Below are positions 25,949 through 38,281 of a stretch of 64,000 bases of DNA, in pieces (position 1 is the first letter of the stretch; the number at the start of each line of letters is the position of its first letter). Both the position numbers and the translations under genes were made by a program. Location of the stretch: contig CM041083.1 of assembly GCA_023079485.1 (NCBI GenBank), forward strand, positions 106,965,054 to 107,029,053. Reading direction: 5' to 3'. The stretch is from Archilochus colubris. Taxonomy: Eukaryota; Chordata; Aves; Apodiformes; Trochilidae. The notes under the pieces were generated by a model, which was not told where the DNA came from, did no database searches, and saw nothing but the letters and a program-made list of their open reading frames with translations.

Positions 25949-26129
25949 AAAGGAGCTGATTGCCAGGCTGGAACAAGCAGAGAAAGAAAGCATGGATGCT
26001 GCTCAGCTGGCTAAAGAATACGCAGAACTGACAGAGGAGAACCGAACGCTGAAGCTGGCCCAGACACAGTGTGTAGAGCAACTGGAAAAGCTCAGGATAC
26101 AGTACCAGAAAAGACAGGGGTCTTCATAA
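25949..26129 (+). CDS. MAP3K7CL: MAP3K7CL terminal coding exon (coiled coil, RQGSS C-terminus)
   Basis: The exon follows TTTGTCAG and completes the split lysine codon, then encodes 59 further residues and the stop TAA at 26127-26129. The peptide begins KELIARLEQAEKESMDAAQL, continues through YAELTEENRTLKLAQTQC and ends RIQYQKRQGSS. The C-terminal 25 residues are nearly identical to human MAP3K7CL, and the related kinase TAK1 ends in QKRQGTS. Heptad-spaced leucines (LEQ, AEL, TLKL, VEQLEKLRI) indicate a coiled coil that in TAK1 is part of the TAB2/3-binding surface. With the two upstream exons the window encodes 118 residues, against 142 for the common human isoform, so roughly 20-25 N-terminal residues are missing from view. 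An open frame starting at 25854 runs into this exon but its N-terminal part is intronic. Confidence 0.97.
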
Positions 26130-26288
26130 CTCTCAGCTAACTTATGTGACGTAGTTAATACAGGATTGGTCCTGTGCTGGAAAGAGATTTTAAAATATAG
26201 GTCTGTTTAATATGTTATAATACTTTACTACAGATACAGAGTATGTAGAAGTCTATATTTGATTTAATGCTTGTCAGCCAGTAGCTTA

Positions 26289-26315
26289 ATATAATGGATA
26301 TTTCGTCCATTATAT
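26289..26315 (+). other. Perfect 10-bp hairpin in presumed 3' UTR
   Basis: ATATAATGGA (26289-26298) and TCCATTATAT (26306-26315) are exact reverse complements around the 7-nt loop TATTTCG. The stem is AT-rich, so stability is moderate. Confidence 0.75.
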
Positions 26316-28056
26316 AATGGGTATTTTATTTCAAGTAACATAATTGAAGTTAACCTATCCCCATTATATGTTCAAGTAGATCAGGTTTCTTTTCTAAACA
26401 TATTTTTTCCAATTTAGGAAGATATGGAAGCACTCAAAAATTATATAAATAGTCTCTGTGCTGGGAATTTGTGCCGTACTAAGGCATACAGCAGTAGCAA
26501 TAATATATGGAGTACATGTATGTTAATTTTAGTTTGGCAAGGATTTTTAAAAATTATTTCCCTCATGCTTAAAGTGTTTAGAAGTTATCTTAAAATGGAT
26601 CTCCTTGTGGATAAAAACTATGCTTTATTATCCCATGTCAATATTGCTATATAAAATCTGAGAAATTGCACATTGAAAGTTAAAGTAACATAATTATTTG
26701 TATCAAAAAAGTGTACTACAAATTATGAAATTAAAAGGAAATTACAAGATCAAACTTTCCTTCCTCAAGCATAAAGATAACTTGAGATTTGATATTTCGG
26801 AGGTGTTTTTATTGTACTTTTTGTCATGCAAGAAATGAAAAATTAATATATGAAACTACCATCATAGTTTCAACTGAGAATATGTCAGTTAAAGTCCTGT
26901 GAGAATATTTTTTTCTTATTTTCTGTTTTGAAACCTAAGTGGCTGTAAGTAGGGACACGAGGTCCATGCTACATGAATAATCTGCAAGTAAAATGTTAGT
27001 TTTACTTGCTTTGTTTATCCCTGTATTTTCCTAGATCAACTGAAAGTTCTTTGTTATACTTCCATTTCTATTCATACAGTATTTTTTTTCATTAAAAGTC
27101 GATTCAGAAAAGCCATTTCATATTCTGAATATTCTTTAATCACCCTTCACTTCTAACTCTGCTTGAAAGATGCAGCTTGCTATATCTTCCTGAGGCTGGA
27201 ATTCAACTTGATGTATCGTTTGTACTGAAATGTATCTTAAGAATTGAAAACCATGCACTTAAGATTTCCTCCAGAACTTTAGCTTTCACTAATCTAAAAA
27301 AAAATGGGATTTCATATTAATCAGAATGATTCTCAAGGAAGTCTTTTGGCACCAGAGTGTTTCCCAGAAATTCTGGAGAAGGAAAGGAGAGAAAGGAGCA
27401 AACGAGACAAAAAGTTACAAGCTTCCCATTAATTTCTCTGTGCTAATTGCCTACAGTATCCCCTGCAGCAGAGGTGTGAAAATAAGCTTTGCATTACCCC
27501 AAGCACCTGACGTGGCAGCAGGGAGAGGCTGAGGAGGTGGTGGGGAGAGACCAGAGATGTCTCCACTTCTGCTGAGCCCTTGGGGGAGGGGTGGCACAAG
27601 TGCTTGGCAGTCCTTCCTCCCTTACCCCATCTGTGCAGAGAGATGAGGGGAAATCATCACTCTGAGGCATGTGCTTTCTGTTGGGATGCTCCACGGACAC
27701 TGTAACACTGCATTTGTTCTTCTTTCAGAGCACATTGTTAGCAGAGGGTCCAATTTTCACTGTACCCTATGAGAGCTGGAGAGGAAAAAAACATAAGGGA
27801 TGAGAAATGCTTTGGATGTTGAGCCTGGGAGTGCTGGAAAAGCCTCGTCTGAGCTTGGCACTGATGCCAAACATACCCTGTACAGACTTCAGGGGTTTTG
27901 CTTTGAGCATGGGATGCTGTGTAGTCTGGGATATATTATTTTTGCCTGTGTGTTTTGAACAACAGGGCTGTAATTTTAAAAAATATTTTTTTTATTTAGT
28001 CACATCTTTCTATATAGCTTTGAAAGTGCCAGCCAGTCTGTTTGGTGTTGCTTGTG

Positions 28057-28062
28057 AATAAA
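28057..28062 (+). terminator. Candidate poly(A) signal AATAAA of MAP3K7CL
   Basis: A canonical hexamer lies in CTTGTGAATAAACTGG, with sequence TGCACAAGG about 10 bp on. It is a candidate only; AATAAA occurs by chance in AT-rich DNA and no transcript evidence is available. Confidence 0.35.
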
Positions 28063-28867
28063 CTGGAAACTGCACAAGGTACATAAAATTATTTCACTAG
28101 CAGGCTGGCTTTGGATACAGAGGGATCAGACTGCAGAACTGTACCTACCTTGTTCACCTTGAAGTTTTCTATTTAAGTGCAGCCATTATGGTTTAGGTGT
28201 CAGAATAGTATCAGATCATACACTTTGAGCAAAACTTGAGGGGGAACCACAGACATGTACAGAAGGGAAGCTGGGCATCATTTGTGACCCACAGCAATGT
28301 GAAAGCAGCCAGGAAATATGGCTTTTCTAACCTATAGAGACTGCATGGAAGTCTTCAGGAAAAGTTTCTACAGTTGTATGGACACCAAATCAAGGTGTGT
28401 GGTCCACTTACCAGCCTGGCTAAATAGGCAACTCTTAAGACATCCCAAATTATTCAAGTCAGACACTTGTATATAATCTGGACTGTGGCTAATTACAATT
28501 AATTTTTCTTCCTACTTTTAGTTACATTTAGAGTAAAAAAAATAACTGCTTTGTATCAATACATTTGCCTGCCAGCATGGGTGCTCACGTACCTGATAAT
28601 AATGACTGAAAAAATTGCATCATGATCTCAATGAGTAAAACTGAAACAGAAGTATCAAGAAAGAAAAATTAAAGTATCTCATGGAAATAAATTTTAAAAT
28701 AAAAAATAGCAGCAAAGTGGGATTTAATTGTGAGGGTAGATGAATGGATTTTTCCATGAGGAAGTGAAATTAAAATACAGAAAGTCAACATAACCCAGAA
28801 AATCATTTAAATGTTACAAAGAGTAAAAAAGTCCAGAGCAGCCTCCTGACAGGTAACTGCTGTATCT

Positions 28868-28873
28868 ATTATC
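28868..28873. repeat. Target-site duplication ATTATC, left copy
   Basis: This is identical to the hexamer at 29082-29087 on the other side of the LTR. Confidence 0.88.
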
Positions 28874-29081
28874 TGTAGCGGGAGGAGCCTTTCTTGCTCC
28901 TGAGGCTCGACGAGCTGCTGGCCTCTCCATTGCCTCGCACAAGAGTGAGCTCTGCTCTGTGGGTGTGTGTCCCACCTTTATTGGCCCCCTGGTAATAGGG
29001 GGCCTGCCCTAAACAGGCACAGTTGGACTCACACCCACTCTTTGGCAACTCAAGGCACCTGGTTTATCTTGTTTCTCTACA
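28874..29081 (-). mobile_element. Solo LTR of an endogenous retrovirus, minus orientation
   Basis: The 208-bp unit starts TGTAGC and ends CTCTACA on the + strand, giving the inverted termini TGTAG/CTACA. It is flanked by an exact 6-bp direct repeat ATTATC at 28868-28873 and 29082-29087, the target-site duplication. On the minus strand an AATAAA (complement of 28977-28982) lies after a GC-rich 8-bp hairpin (28983-29004) and is followed by an R/U5-like segment, which sets the orientation. No internal retroviral sequence adjoins it, so it is a solo LTR left by recombination. A 6-bp duplication fits class II/alpharetrovirus-like avian elements; the family is not identified. Confidence 0.88.
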
Positions 29082-29087
29082 ATTATC
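29082..29087. repeat. Target-site duplication ATTATC, right copy
   Basis: This is identical to the hexamer at 28868-28873. The pair being intact argues for a fairly recent insertion or a low local mutation rate. Confidence 0.88.
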
Positions 29088-31104
29088 CATCTCATGATTT
29101 TACTTTTTATTGAGAACATAATGATAAACATTTTCAGATTCAACAAATCTCCAATTTTGACATGTTGACTTTTTCTATGGTTATTACTCTGGACTGTATT
29201 GTCCTGCTGACTCAGGACCTGAAATTGTTTATTAAGAAAGTATTTGTCATATTCATGCTGTATTTTCCAAATGGATAATATTAGTTGTGTCTTTCCATTT
29301 TTTAAGTAGAGATCCCAAATTGTTCTGCTAGCTGGATCCATTGTAAATATAGCAGTGTAAAAAAATGTTTTGTACAATTATTTCAAAGACATTTCTACAT
29401 TGTATTTCTCCCAAGAACCTAAAAGCCAGTTTCAGCTTTTTAGTTCAACCGCCAATGAAATGTTCAGCTTTACAACTTCTGACTATAGCCTGAGACAACT
29501 GCAGTTGTATTCAGCAAAACAGCAGCACTGGGGCTCAGGTTTGCAATTCACCAGAAGGGAAGGAAAGGACAGGAGTGTGAAAAGCTGGGGTGAGAAGAGG
29601 AGTTGCTAAATGCATGCAGGTAGGTACATACAGCCTGTGAAAGTGATGAAGGGTGTTTCTTGCTATTATCCAGGTTATTCACGTTAGCAAAAGTAAGCAT
29701 GCCATGGCAGTGACAAATGCATCTGCTTCAGACCACTTTAGACAACAGTAAGTGAAGTGCATAGGTTTAAAAAAAAGACAGTCTGTGCTTGCCACTTCCT
29801 TGTATTACTAACTAACTTCCTTCCATGGTAACAAATGCTGAACAAGCTTAATTTAAGCATTCCAGTTAGCAAGGATATGACTCATGTGGTCTTGAAACAG
29901 ACAAGAGGCCAGGGCAATATTACACTTGAAAAATCTGGAACATAAGGACCTGCAGGTTTGGGTTTGGTGGCTCTTCTTTAATGTTTACCTATTCAGGATT
30001 AGCCTTATTCTGGCTGGCTTTGTGAATTAATGATCTTTGGAAGTGTGTCACTTCCCCCTGGAGGCTTTATTGCCTTTGTGAGGATTACTCAGTGTTCTTA
30101 TTAGGTACAAATACATGGGGGAACTACACAGAGCTGTCCTCAGGCTTCCTTTGGCCTGTGTTGTTGATGAGCTCTGGCACACATCTGTTTGCTTCTCCAG
30201 CCACAGACCACCTCACAGAAAGGGGCTAGGCTGGTGCTGTCCTAGTCATGGAGTCACCTAGTGTTTTTTCCTATGGAATATTCTTTGCTTATTCAACGCA
30301 CAAGACCCAAGTGACTAAAGAAGCAGGGGAAACAGTTGTCTGGAATTCTCATGGAGAGTGCAAGATGTGCAGTGATCAAAGAAGAGGAGCAGGGATGTTT
30401 GGTCCAAGCAGTGATGTAACAAGAGGAGTGCTGGCCCTGGCCAGCAGGATTGTGAGGAGAGGTGACAAAACCTGAGTGCTGGCATGACTTTTGTCTCCCA
30501 TGCACATAACTTCCAGAGGTACACATCCACAGCCAGAGGGTCTTGTCCCTGTTATAGTGTCCTGGCATGTGTATGCATGTATAATATGGTGATGAACATC
30601 CTTGGAAATCCATGATATCTTCGTGGCAGTCCTGGAAGGTGTGCAGCAATGAAAGCCCAGAGCTACTAATGAGTAAGTGCTGAAAAGCTAATCCCTGTTG
30701 TACATCCTGCTGGGCTTCTCAGGGACAAGACCAGACATTGTGACTGCATGATTGTACCCAATGCTCATTCAGGAGGGAGGGAAGCTGGGCAGCATGGGCT
30801 GGACAGCCTCAATCTTACACTTTCTTCCAATGGAGTCCCTTGGTTTTGCAGTGTTAAACCCAGAGTTTTCAAGATACTCCTTCAGCTACACACCAAGACT
30901 GTGTAGCTGACATTTTAAATTCAAAGAAGCTGGTTGGTTTGTAAGAATGAAAAAAAATCTACCTTGCTTGGGACTGTGCCAGTCACGTCTAGGTTCTTCA
31001 GTGCTCCTTACAAGGAATGTTACATGTTACTGATACACATATGATGGAAAGATGACAGTCATTCACAAATTGAATTACTTTAAACTTGAGCCAGGCTTTC
31101 TAGA

Positions 31105-31255
31105 CTGCATAATCCAGTGGTTTACACTGCATAAAGCACAAGATTTAGAGTATGAGGTGCTCGGCTTTCCTTTTCAATTCCCCCTTCTAAACCTCAGTTC
31201 CCTTAATAGTGCCCCTACCACAACCCATGCATCTGTGCCTCAGACTGAATGAGCA
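31105..31255 (+). mobile_element. Possible MIR-like SINE relic
   Basis: CCAGTGGTTTACACTGCATA, AAGCACAAGATTTAGAGTAT and TTTTCAATTCCC resemble in order the MIR 5' portion (CAGTGGTTTAGAGCACTGGA..., TTCAATTCCC), with AACCTCAGTTCCCTTAATAG in the place of the CTCAGTTTCCCCATCTG block. Divergence is high; the call is tentative. Confidence 0.4.
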
Positions 31256-31989
31256 GTGTCACTCCAGAGCTCAGATCCAATTGTCTGGTGATCTCATGAT
31301 GTGGTCTGATGATTGCCATGTGCTTCAGATGGTTTCCAAACATTAAAGTCATGCGATGTTTTGTGCTTCAGTGCTAGTATACAGCATCAAGGCACTCTGC
31401 CAACATGCAGGTGCTGGCTGCAGGATATTCTGTCTTTCTTTGAACTGTTTAGGAAAATATGAGAGCAGGTGGTACGTGGATTTAGTTAGTTGTCTAAATT
31501 TTTAGCTATATTTTAATACAGAAATTAGGGAAGTGGAATGGGGATGCGAGTGCTGATGTGACAAGTTTGAGGCCAGATGCCATATTGTGCCTTGGGCATT
31601 CAGAATGAGTAAAGTGATATGAGAACTGTAAGTGATGGAAAGGAAGTAGTTACAGCTAGGAAGAGGAACTGGGGAGTGAGCTGTGTGCCTTAACTGTATG
31701 CTTCTCTGCTCCCTATGGCTTGCACCAGTGGGATATATAAGCTGTTGTCCTTAACTCAAAATTAAGAAGCTTTTGTTTGGATGCTTCCCAAGGCTTTTCC
31801 AAGCCTCATCTACACAAACATTTTATCCTGGAATACTTAGGTCATCTAAAGTTATGTTTTTGTCTGATATGCCTAGTATCAATAGAGCTGTACTGTGATA
31901 AATATGCTCACAGCCCTGCAGCATGTTTTTCTATAGAAAGAATAACCAGTATCAGTCTATGACTCTCTTCCACTAATCATACAATTGTA

Positions 31990-32040
31990 TCTTGAGTTGC
32001 AAGATTCCCATAAGGATCATTGAGCCCAATCCCATGCCAA
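31990..32040 (-). mobile_element. Doubtful CR1 scrap
   Basis: AGGATCATTGAGCCCAATCC resembles the inverted CR1 block GGATCATTGAGTCCAACTCC, but only about 50 bp can be matched and no terminal octamer is seen. Confidence 0.35.
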
Positions 32041-35000
32041 CTGTTGTATATGCACTAAAGATAAATACATTACAGCATTGATGAATAGCTTATATATAAT
32101 AAAAACTATGCTGAAGCTAGAGCACTCTTGTGCATCCCCACTAATGGGCTTTTGCTGCTTTCATTGCACAAGTTGAGTTTGGTTCTTTTATTACCTAGAT
32201 GCCCAGTTACCTAAATGAAGGGACAGTGGTGTGATGTGATCAAAAACCTTCCACCTCTGTCCTGTGACTTCCCTATAAGCATGTGATGCATCACAGTGCA
32301 CAGCACAGATTTGCCTTTGACTACAGATTTTCCCCACAGTCATTTCATTGCAGTGCTCTCCCCAGCTTGTGCCTCTGACTCTTGCTGTCACATTCCTCTG
32401 CTGTGCTTGGATACCTGAAATAAGTTGACCACTCTGAATTTTTGAGACGAGAATGAAGCAAATATATAAATTAAAAAAATTACCTGCTAAAAAACCTTTT
32501 CTGTCTTGTGGTCAGACCATTTTGTATCCACTTTCTGCAAGTACATCATCATATGGGTTTACTGAATAGATATCTGTACACAAAATATAAGAGGTAAATG
32601 CATCAGAGACAGAGACACCTTCAAACATACACACATAAATACCATTCTAAATGTTAGAATTATTTGGTGAGCTCACTTCCTGGTTATGAGTCTAACCAAA
32701 ACCAAAGCCCACTACTCACATACAAAACAGTACCTGCTTATGAGGTTATCTGCACCAAGAAGAATGCAAACATTTCTTTTTGAAATAATTTCAAAAAAGG
32801 AGTATTTTTTCAAGGAAAAAAAAAGCACATAACAGTTCCCAGCTAATATAAATTACATTCAGTTATGCAGTGACTGCTAAAAATGTGCTTAAATCTATTT
32901 ATAACCCTTTTAACAGCTCTCATTAGTTTACGTGCGTAAAAGATACTCTTATATGTGACTGTGTGAGCTCCCTCTGGTGGGTAATGTGACATCTACCACT
33001 ATTATTACAAAGCAGATACTTCAGTAAATGCTTTGGGTATACAATTAAGTTTATCCAAGTGGAGTTCTATTTATTTAAGTGTTCATAGCCAATAGTATTT
33101 TCTGTTATTTAATTATAGTGTATAGCATACTAATTTCTCAACATCTGATCACATATGGAACTACCAAAAAAGTGGTATCAAATATTTTTAAGATACTAGA
33201 GGTACTTGCACAAATATGTAGCTTTTCAACAACCCATTAGACAACAGCTAATGTGAGCACCCGAGTTAAATGAGCTCTGGTATCCTGGAGAAACTGAAAG
33301 AGTTCTCAGAAATTCTGTAGTAATAATTGTGTTCGTCAAAAGTATTTCTGTTGAGTACAGCTGGTGTTGTGTGCCTGGAAATCTGTCCTATACAGCTTTA
33401 ATTTTTCAAAGTACTAGACAGTAATAACTGACTGCAAAGACTTTATGCAAAAATTATTTATTTAATGGTTCAAAAACTAAGAATCAAGTATGCCTTAAAT
33501 AACACTGTACAGAACAGCTGACTAGTACATCTCTTTTTTGCTGGCAATCTTCGATATCCTTTAAATCCCATACAGCTTAGTATTCACGAGTTACACTTTT
33601 ATAAAGATAACACAAGTGTTATCTTCCTATTTTTCTTTATGTATTTAGGTTAAGTAATCTGAACATGGGAAGCATTAGACTTCAGAAGAGTGCCCTAATG
33701 CATCATGGGCAATGATCCAGACATGGTTCAAGTTTCACTAACCCAAAATTGTTGTGCTGGAATAGTGGGATTGTTTTACCAGCAAGGAATTTGGTGGCTC
33801 TTGCACACCACACTGTTTATTTAAACAATCACAGTTTTGGAAAATTTGGGTCCCTAGAATCCTTGGGAATAAAAAAGAGCAGAAAAAACAAGCTCATATG
33901 ATTGCTTTTCTACCTTATCTGTTTCAGAATTCCCCTTAAATGAAAAAAAGGTTTATGTTTGGTTGTTTGGCTGAAGCCTAGCAAGAGATGAAGTACTAGT
34001 TACACTCTAGGTAAAGGTGAGTTGTGAAAAAGAAAAAAAAAATATAATTGGGATTTTACTAAAGGCAATGGACAACATTTTTACCAGTTTTACAGTTGGT
34101 GATGTCTCATGAGTATGACTGTACATGAAGTATTTTCAGATGTTTATCATATTTCCCATGTCCTGTAACTTCTGTTGAAGAGACTGCCCGTTCACAGCCT
34201 TAATTCCAGAGTGTTCTGATATAAACCTACCACTACATTACTTTCCAAAAGCGAATCATCACTGCCTTTTGATCATGAGAAAGTGGAATTTAAAGTGCTT
34301 AACACCAGTAGGTAATCAGCAACTCCAAGAAGGCACCTCATGGTAAACTGGATTTAGGCCCTGGTTCAACACTGCCCTTACGGTGGGGCAGGGCACTGTG
34401 GCCACATCAAACAAATCTCTTGCACACCTACCTAACTTCAAGCAACAAGTAGTTCCCACTGATTTGCCAACAGAACTATTCACAGTTGTAAAGTTTTATT
34501 CATGAGCTGAAGTGTTTTGCTGGATCAAGGCCAGAGAGACAAGCACCTCAGCCTGAAACTCCACTGTTGAAAGTTCATTGGAATTTGATTACGTGCTTGC
34601 GGTGTTTAATCACCCAGCTGCGTCAGGGCCTTTCCTTTGAGCTGTCTGTCAGTGATGGACCTCACCCCACCTCACTGTGGGGAGGACCTTCATGCTGGGA
34701 GGTGCATACGAAACTCAGGCATCTTGCTCCAGCGCCTTGAGCTGGGTCTATGTCCAGTTGCAGCTGCCGAACAAGCCAGACGCTGGCATAGAATGACAAA
34801 AGTAATGAAGAAAAAATTCTTTTCTGTCATTCCTGGTAAGCACATTTGTTCCCACTCGCACAACTGCAGCCATACCAACCCTTATGAAGTGGCTCTGTAG
34901 GGTTGTTATATGGAAGCAGAGGAGTTTAAAGAAACCCCCAGGCAAACAACAGAGGAAATGTCAAATATTTACAAAGCACTATAAAACACATCTGGAAATG

Positions 35001-35733
35001 GCTCTTAACTAGAAGCATTAAAGCAAAATACTCTTAAAGAATTTTGGAAATACCCCTCTTACTCTTCTTTTCATTGGATATTTTATGAGAAATACTGGAC
35101 TAGGATGAAAATTCCATGGGTGTCTCTGTCATGTAAGTCCCATTCCATCTTTCCTCTCCCTTTACATACCCCTCCCTGTTCTTCCAGTAAGAGGAGATCT
35201 CAGCTGCTTCAAAGATGAGATAAATTAAAGTGTTTCTTAGGGTTGTGGTTCCAGCACCTTTTTCTCACATAAGCCTTGCCACCCCTCTGCTCTTTGTGTA
35301 GAAACTGGGCAGAGGAAGAGTGCTTATGTTAAAGGTGTGTTCTCTGTCCTCCACATGAATGCCTGCTCAAATCTGGATGTGTAGTGTGCATAGAAAAATT
35401 TCAGTTTCCATGTGGTAAGTAGAGATTCAGAGCTAAAATATTTCCTGCTTTACTTACCCCACAACCCAAGAGTGTCAATGTAGTTGTGACTGTTCAGCAG
35501 AAGAGTTTGCTCTCCCCCCCAAATGCATACTTCAGACAGGATGAGACGACCACAGTCAATTTTGCTTGTGATTTCATCTTGCAGTCAATACTCTTCTTAT
35601 GGTCAATGTAAATTTGGGAGGAGAAAAATGTGTTCAAAGAAGACTCTGACTTTAAATTTGGCTAAAACCCACTGCTACTTTTCTGATTCGCATTATCATC
35701 ACTGATAATTACTAATCAAAAGGAAAGCTTTTC

Positions 35734-35850
35734 CTTCTTTTTCTTTCTTTTTCCCTTGCCTTGCCTTCCTTTTTTCCCCTTCCTTTTTTTTTCCTTCCTT
35801 TTTTCTTCCTCCTTTTTTTCCCCTTTCTTTTTCCTTGACTTCTTTTTTTG
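35734..35850. repeat. Polypyrimidine (C/T) tract
   Basis: Over 110 bp of nearly pure C and T on the + strand with loose CCTT and TTTTTCC periodicity. The frame through it (35756-35953) is compositional. Confidence 0.85.
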
Positions 35851-37935
35851 TCTAGTCAGGAGTATTAAAACATGCTTACAAAAGATAAGCAACTCAGAGT
35901 GCCTTTATAAGACAGAAAGGCAGTTACCTCAGACCTATCATGATTACAGCTGAACAAACAAATTACTATTTCAGTATGATCTTAAGCATTTGGAGCTTTC
36001 TGTCTGATGATGCACTTTCCTATTTTAAGAATAGGAACTGAAGAAAGCAGAGGCTTCACGAAACACATAATCTTCAGGGAGTCTCAGCCTTACTAGAACA
36101 TTATTGAGGACTTTTGTGTAAAAATAAATAAATAAAACCTTCCACCCCCACTTAATTGTTTACTAGATACATTTATAAATTCCTTTTTAGTTACAAGAAC
36201 CCACGCCAGCTGAAGGACGAGGTTAAGAGAAGTGGTCCAAAGTGGGCTACACAATTTAAGTCAAGTTTTCAGAACTAAGTAGGTTTTGGTAAGCAGCATG
36301 CAGAAGACTTTCAGGGCTTAATTCTCGGGACTGGGTAATAGAGCTTTCTGAATGTGTTATTTTTGAAATAAATCAAAATTGATACATAATAGAAAGCCAG
36401 ACTTCACCTTTGAAAATTTAGACTATGTGAAGATCTACTCTGACATCTGATCAGAACCTGGACAACATAGAAAGTGTCCCAGTTCAAAGGAGTGAGCAAT
36501 TCAGATTGCATGTTACCTGTGGCTGATGCTATTCTGAAAACAGGGGCAATAGCAGGGAGTAGGCCTTTTTTCAGAATGCAAGTGCCTCCTACAAAGGTTT
36601 TTTACTTTTACACTTACGCTATAGTGATGCCTTGGGACCCAGGTATCCACCAGCTGGGTGTCCTTTTACTTACCATATCTTGCAACTGTACAGAAGAGCC
36701 ATTCATTTAGTTAAAACTGGGCTCTCCACACTTAAATATTAGCCCTCTGGGAAGGTTGTTAAGACTGACACTCCTGGTACTCTGAGTCATGCTGTGGAGA
36801 CATAAAAAGTACCTAAAACTCTGATCCTGAGTAGCAACAGCATCAAATTATTTTGTCTTCACTTGAAAAAAATCCTAAGATAACCAAATAGATACAAAGA
36901 GACTATTCTGGCAACCACACAGAAAAGGGTACGGCACAAGCACAACCTGAGCACCCAAGAATAGGAACTTGAAATCCTTATGGTGTGCCTGTGCAGCTAC
37001 AGCTGTTGCTCTCTTGAGTTTAGGGGTCTGATGTAAAGCATCACTTTGTGCCATGTACAGTGCAGCAGGTTTGTGTGAATTCCCTTCTCTCTTCACCTCT
37101 ACCTTGAGAAGGGAAAAGTGGAGAAAAAGTGGCTGCTCCACACAGCCATTTGCCTGGCTGATTCTGCCTGTTGCCCTTCATGTGTCTGGCAAAAGGCAGA
37201 GAGGTCTTCAGAGGACAGAAAACAGGGCCATTTGTCACTAGGGTTCCAAAGGCACCATCAGGTAGCAAATAAGGAGCCAAAAAGGCAAAACACTCCTGCG
37301 GCTTCATAGAGGTTCTAGGGCACTTGACAGTAAGAGGAGATGAGACATGGATGGAAACATTTCTATTAAAAAAAGTTTCAAAAAATATTACTGTGATGCT
37401 GAAATGAAGATGTATGAGTATTGATAGTTTTCTGTACTATATGGGCTACTATATTTGAGAAGAACTTGAGCTTGTTTAAGGTTCAGCCTGAAGTTTCTTT
37501 GAAGTGTATCAAGACCGTGTGGTACCTATGTAATGTGTGAAAGAAAAACAAACACACCAGCAAACAGGTGATAGGTTATTGGGTTTTTTTAACATACTGA
37601 GAAAAGAAATTATTCATTATTCTGAGCTAAGAAATATGGAAAATATACCCTACAAAAAAGTTTGCTCATCTGTACTCTGCCCTTCTTAAATTTTGATGTC
37701 TCAGTTTAAGAATAGACTTTTTATTCCATCTTAGTAGTGTAATAAAGATCTGAAAAGGAGATGGATATCCTGTGACAATGTAAGTAGGTGTTTTAGGGCT
37801 TCCTTAAAAAGCTGTTCTGGACTCCTTTTTTTTGTGTGCAGAGGACATAAGGGGAAAAGTATGCAGGGATCTTTTACCACCCTGCTCCCTTGCATTGGTC
37901 CTAAAAACCCAGGACACATCTGCTGACTAATCCCC

Positions 37936-38281
37936 TGTCCTGGTTTGAACCAGGGATAGAAGTAATTTTTTTTCTTGTCATTTTACTTTCAGTTAGGTCT
38001 CTTCTAAGTAGCTGTACTAGCTGAAATTATCAGCATATTTTTCAGTCAGTATTTGCTTATAGGACTGATAACGCTTGATTTTTATACTTACGCTAGAGAA
38101 GGGTATGCAGAACCAAGGCCACTGCTGGGTTCTGCTAAACTTCTCATGCTCCAGAAACAAACAGGAGTAAATGGGTCACACCTGCAACCCTTCTTTGGGG
38201 AGGAGTGGATGGAGCAGGTGGCAAAAATTGAGCATAGTGTTCCATCCCATGTGCATCATATTCAGTATGGATTTGAAGGAC
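37936..38281 (+). mobile_element. ERVL-like LTR, left part (split)
   Basis: The segment opens TGTCCTGGTTTGAACCAGGG, then has GGGATAGAAGTAATTTTTT, GACTGATAACGCTTGATTTT and CTTCTCATGCTCC. This order matches the U3 of a common avian ERVL-type LTR that begins TGTCCTGGTTT. It stops near 38281 and the rest of the LTR resumes after an insert of about 1.07 kb. The target-site duplication is not clear: CCCC on the left and CCTC on the right are only similar. Confidence 0.65.

Larger units (their letters stand above)
26130..28085 (+). other. Probable MAP3K7CL 3' UTR
   Basis: Non-coding, AT-rich sequence follows the stop codon. The best poly(A) signal I can place is AATAAA at 28057-28062, which would give a 3' UTR of about 1.95 kb. 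ATTAAA-type hexamers occur earlier (about 26.73 and 27.09 kb), so shorter forms are possible. A 10-bp perfect hairpin lies at 26289-26315. The open frames at 26424-26654, 27326-27532 and 27807-28061 show no homology and are treated as chance frames. Confidence 0.5.
28086..37935. other. Intergenic region between MAP3K7CL and the split ERVL-like LTR
   Basis: About 9.8 kb with no gene that I can support. It holds a solo LTR (28874-29081), a possible MIR relic near 31.1 kb, a doubtful CR1 scrap (31990-32040) and a polypyrimidine tract (35734-35850). Frames such as 29009-29377 (minus), which partly lies in the LTR, and 30293-30649 (minus) lack any recognisable domain. Confidence 0.6.

Noticed and set aside
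30293..30649. 118-residue minus-strand frame
   Set aside because: Cys/His-rich by eye but without zinc-finger spacing or homology; overlapping frames on both strands suggest chance.
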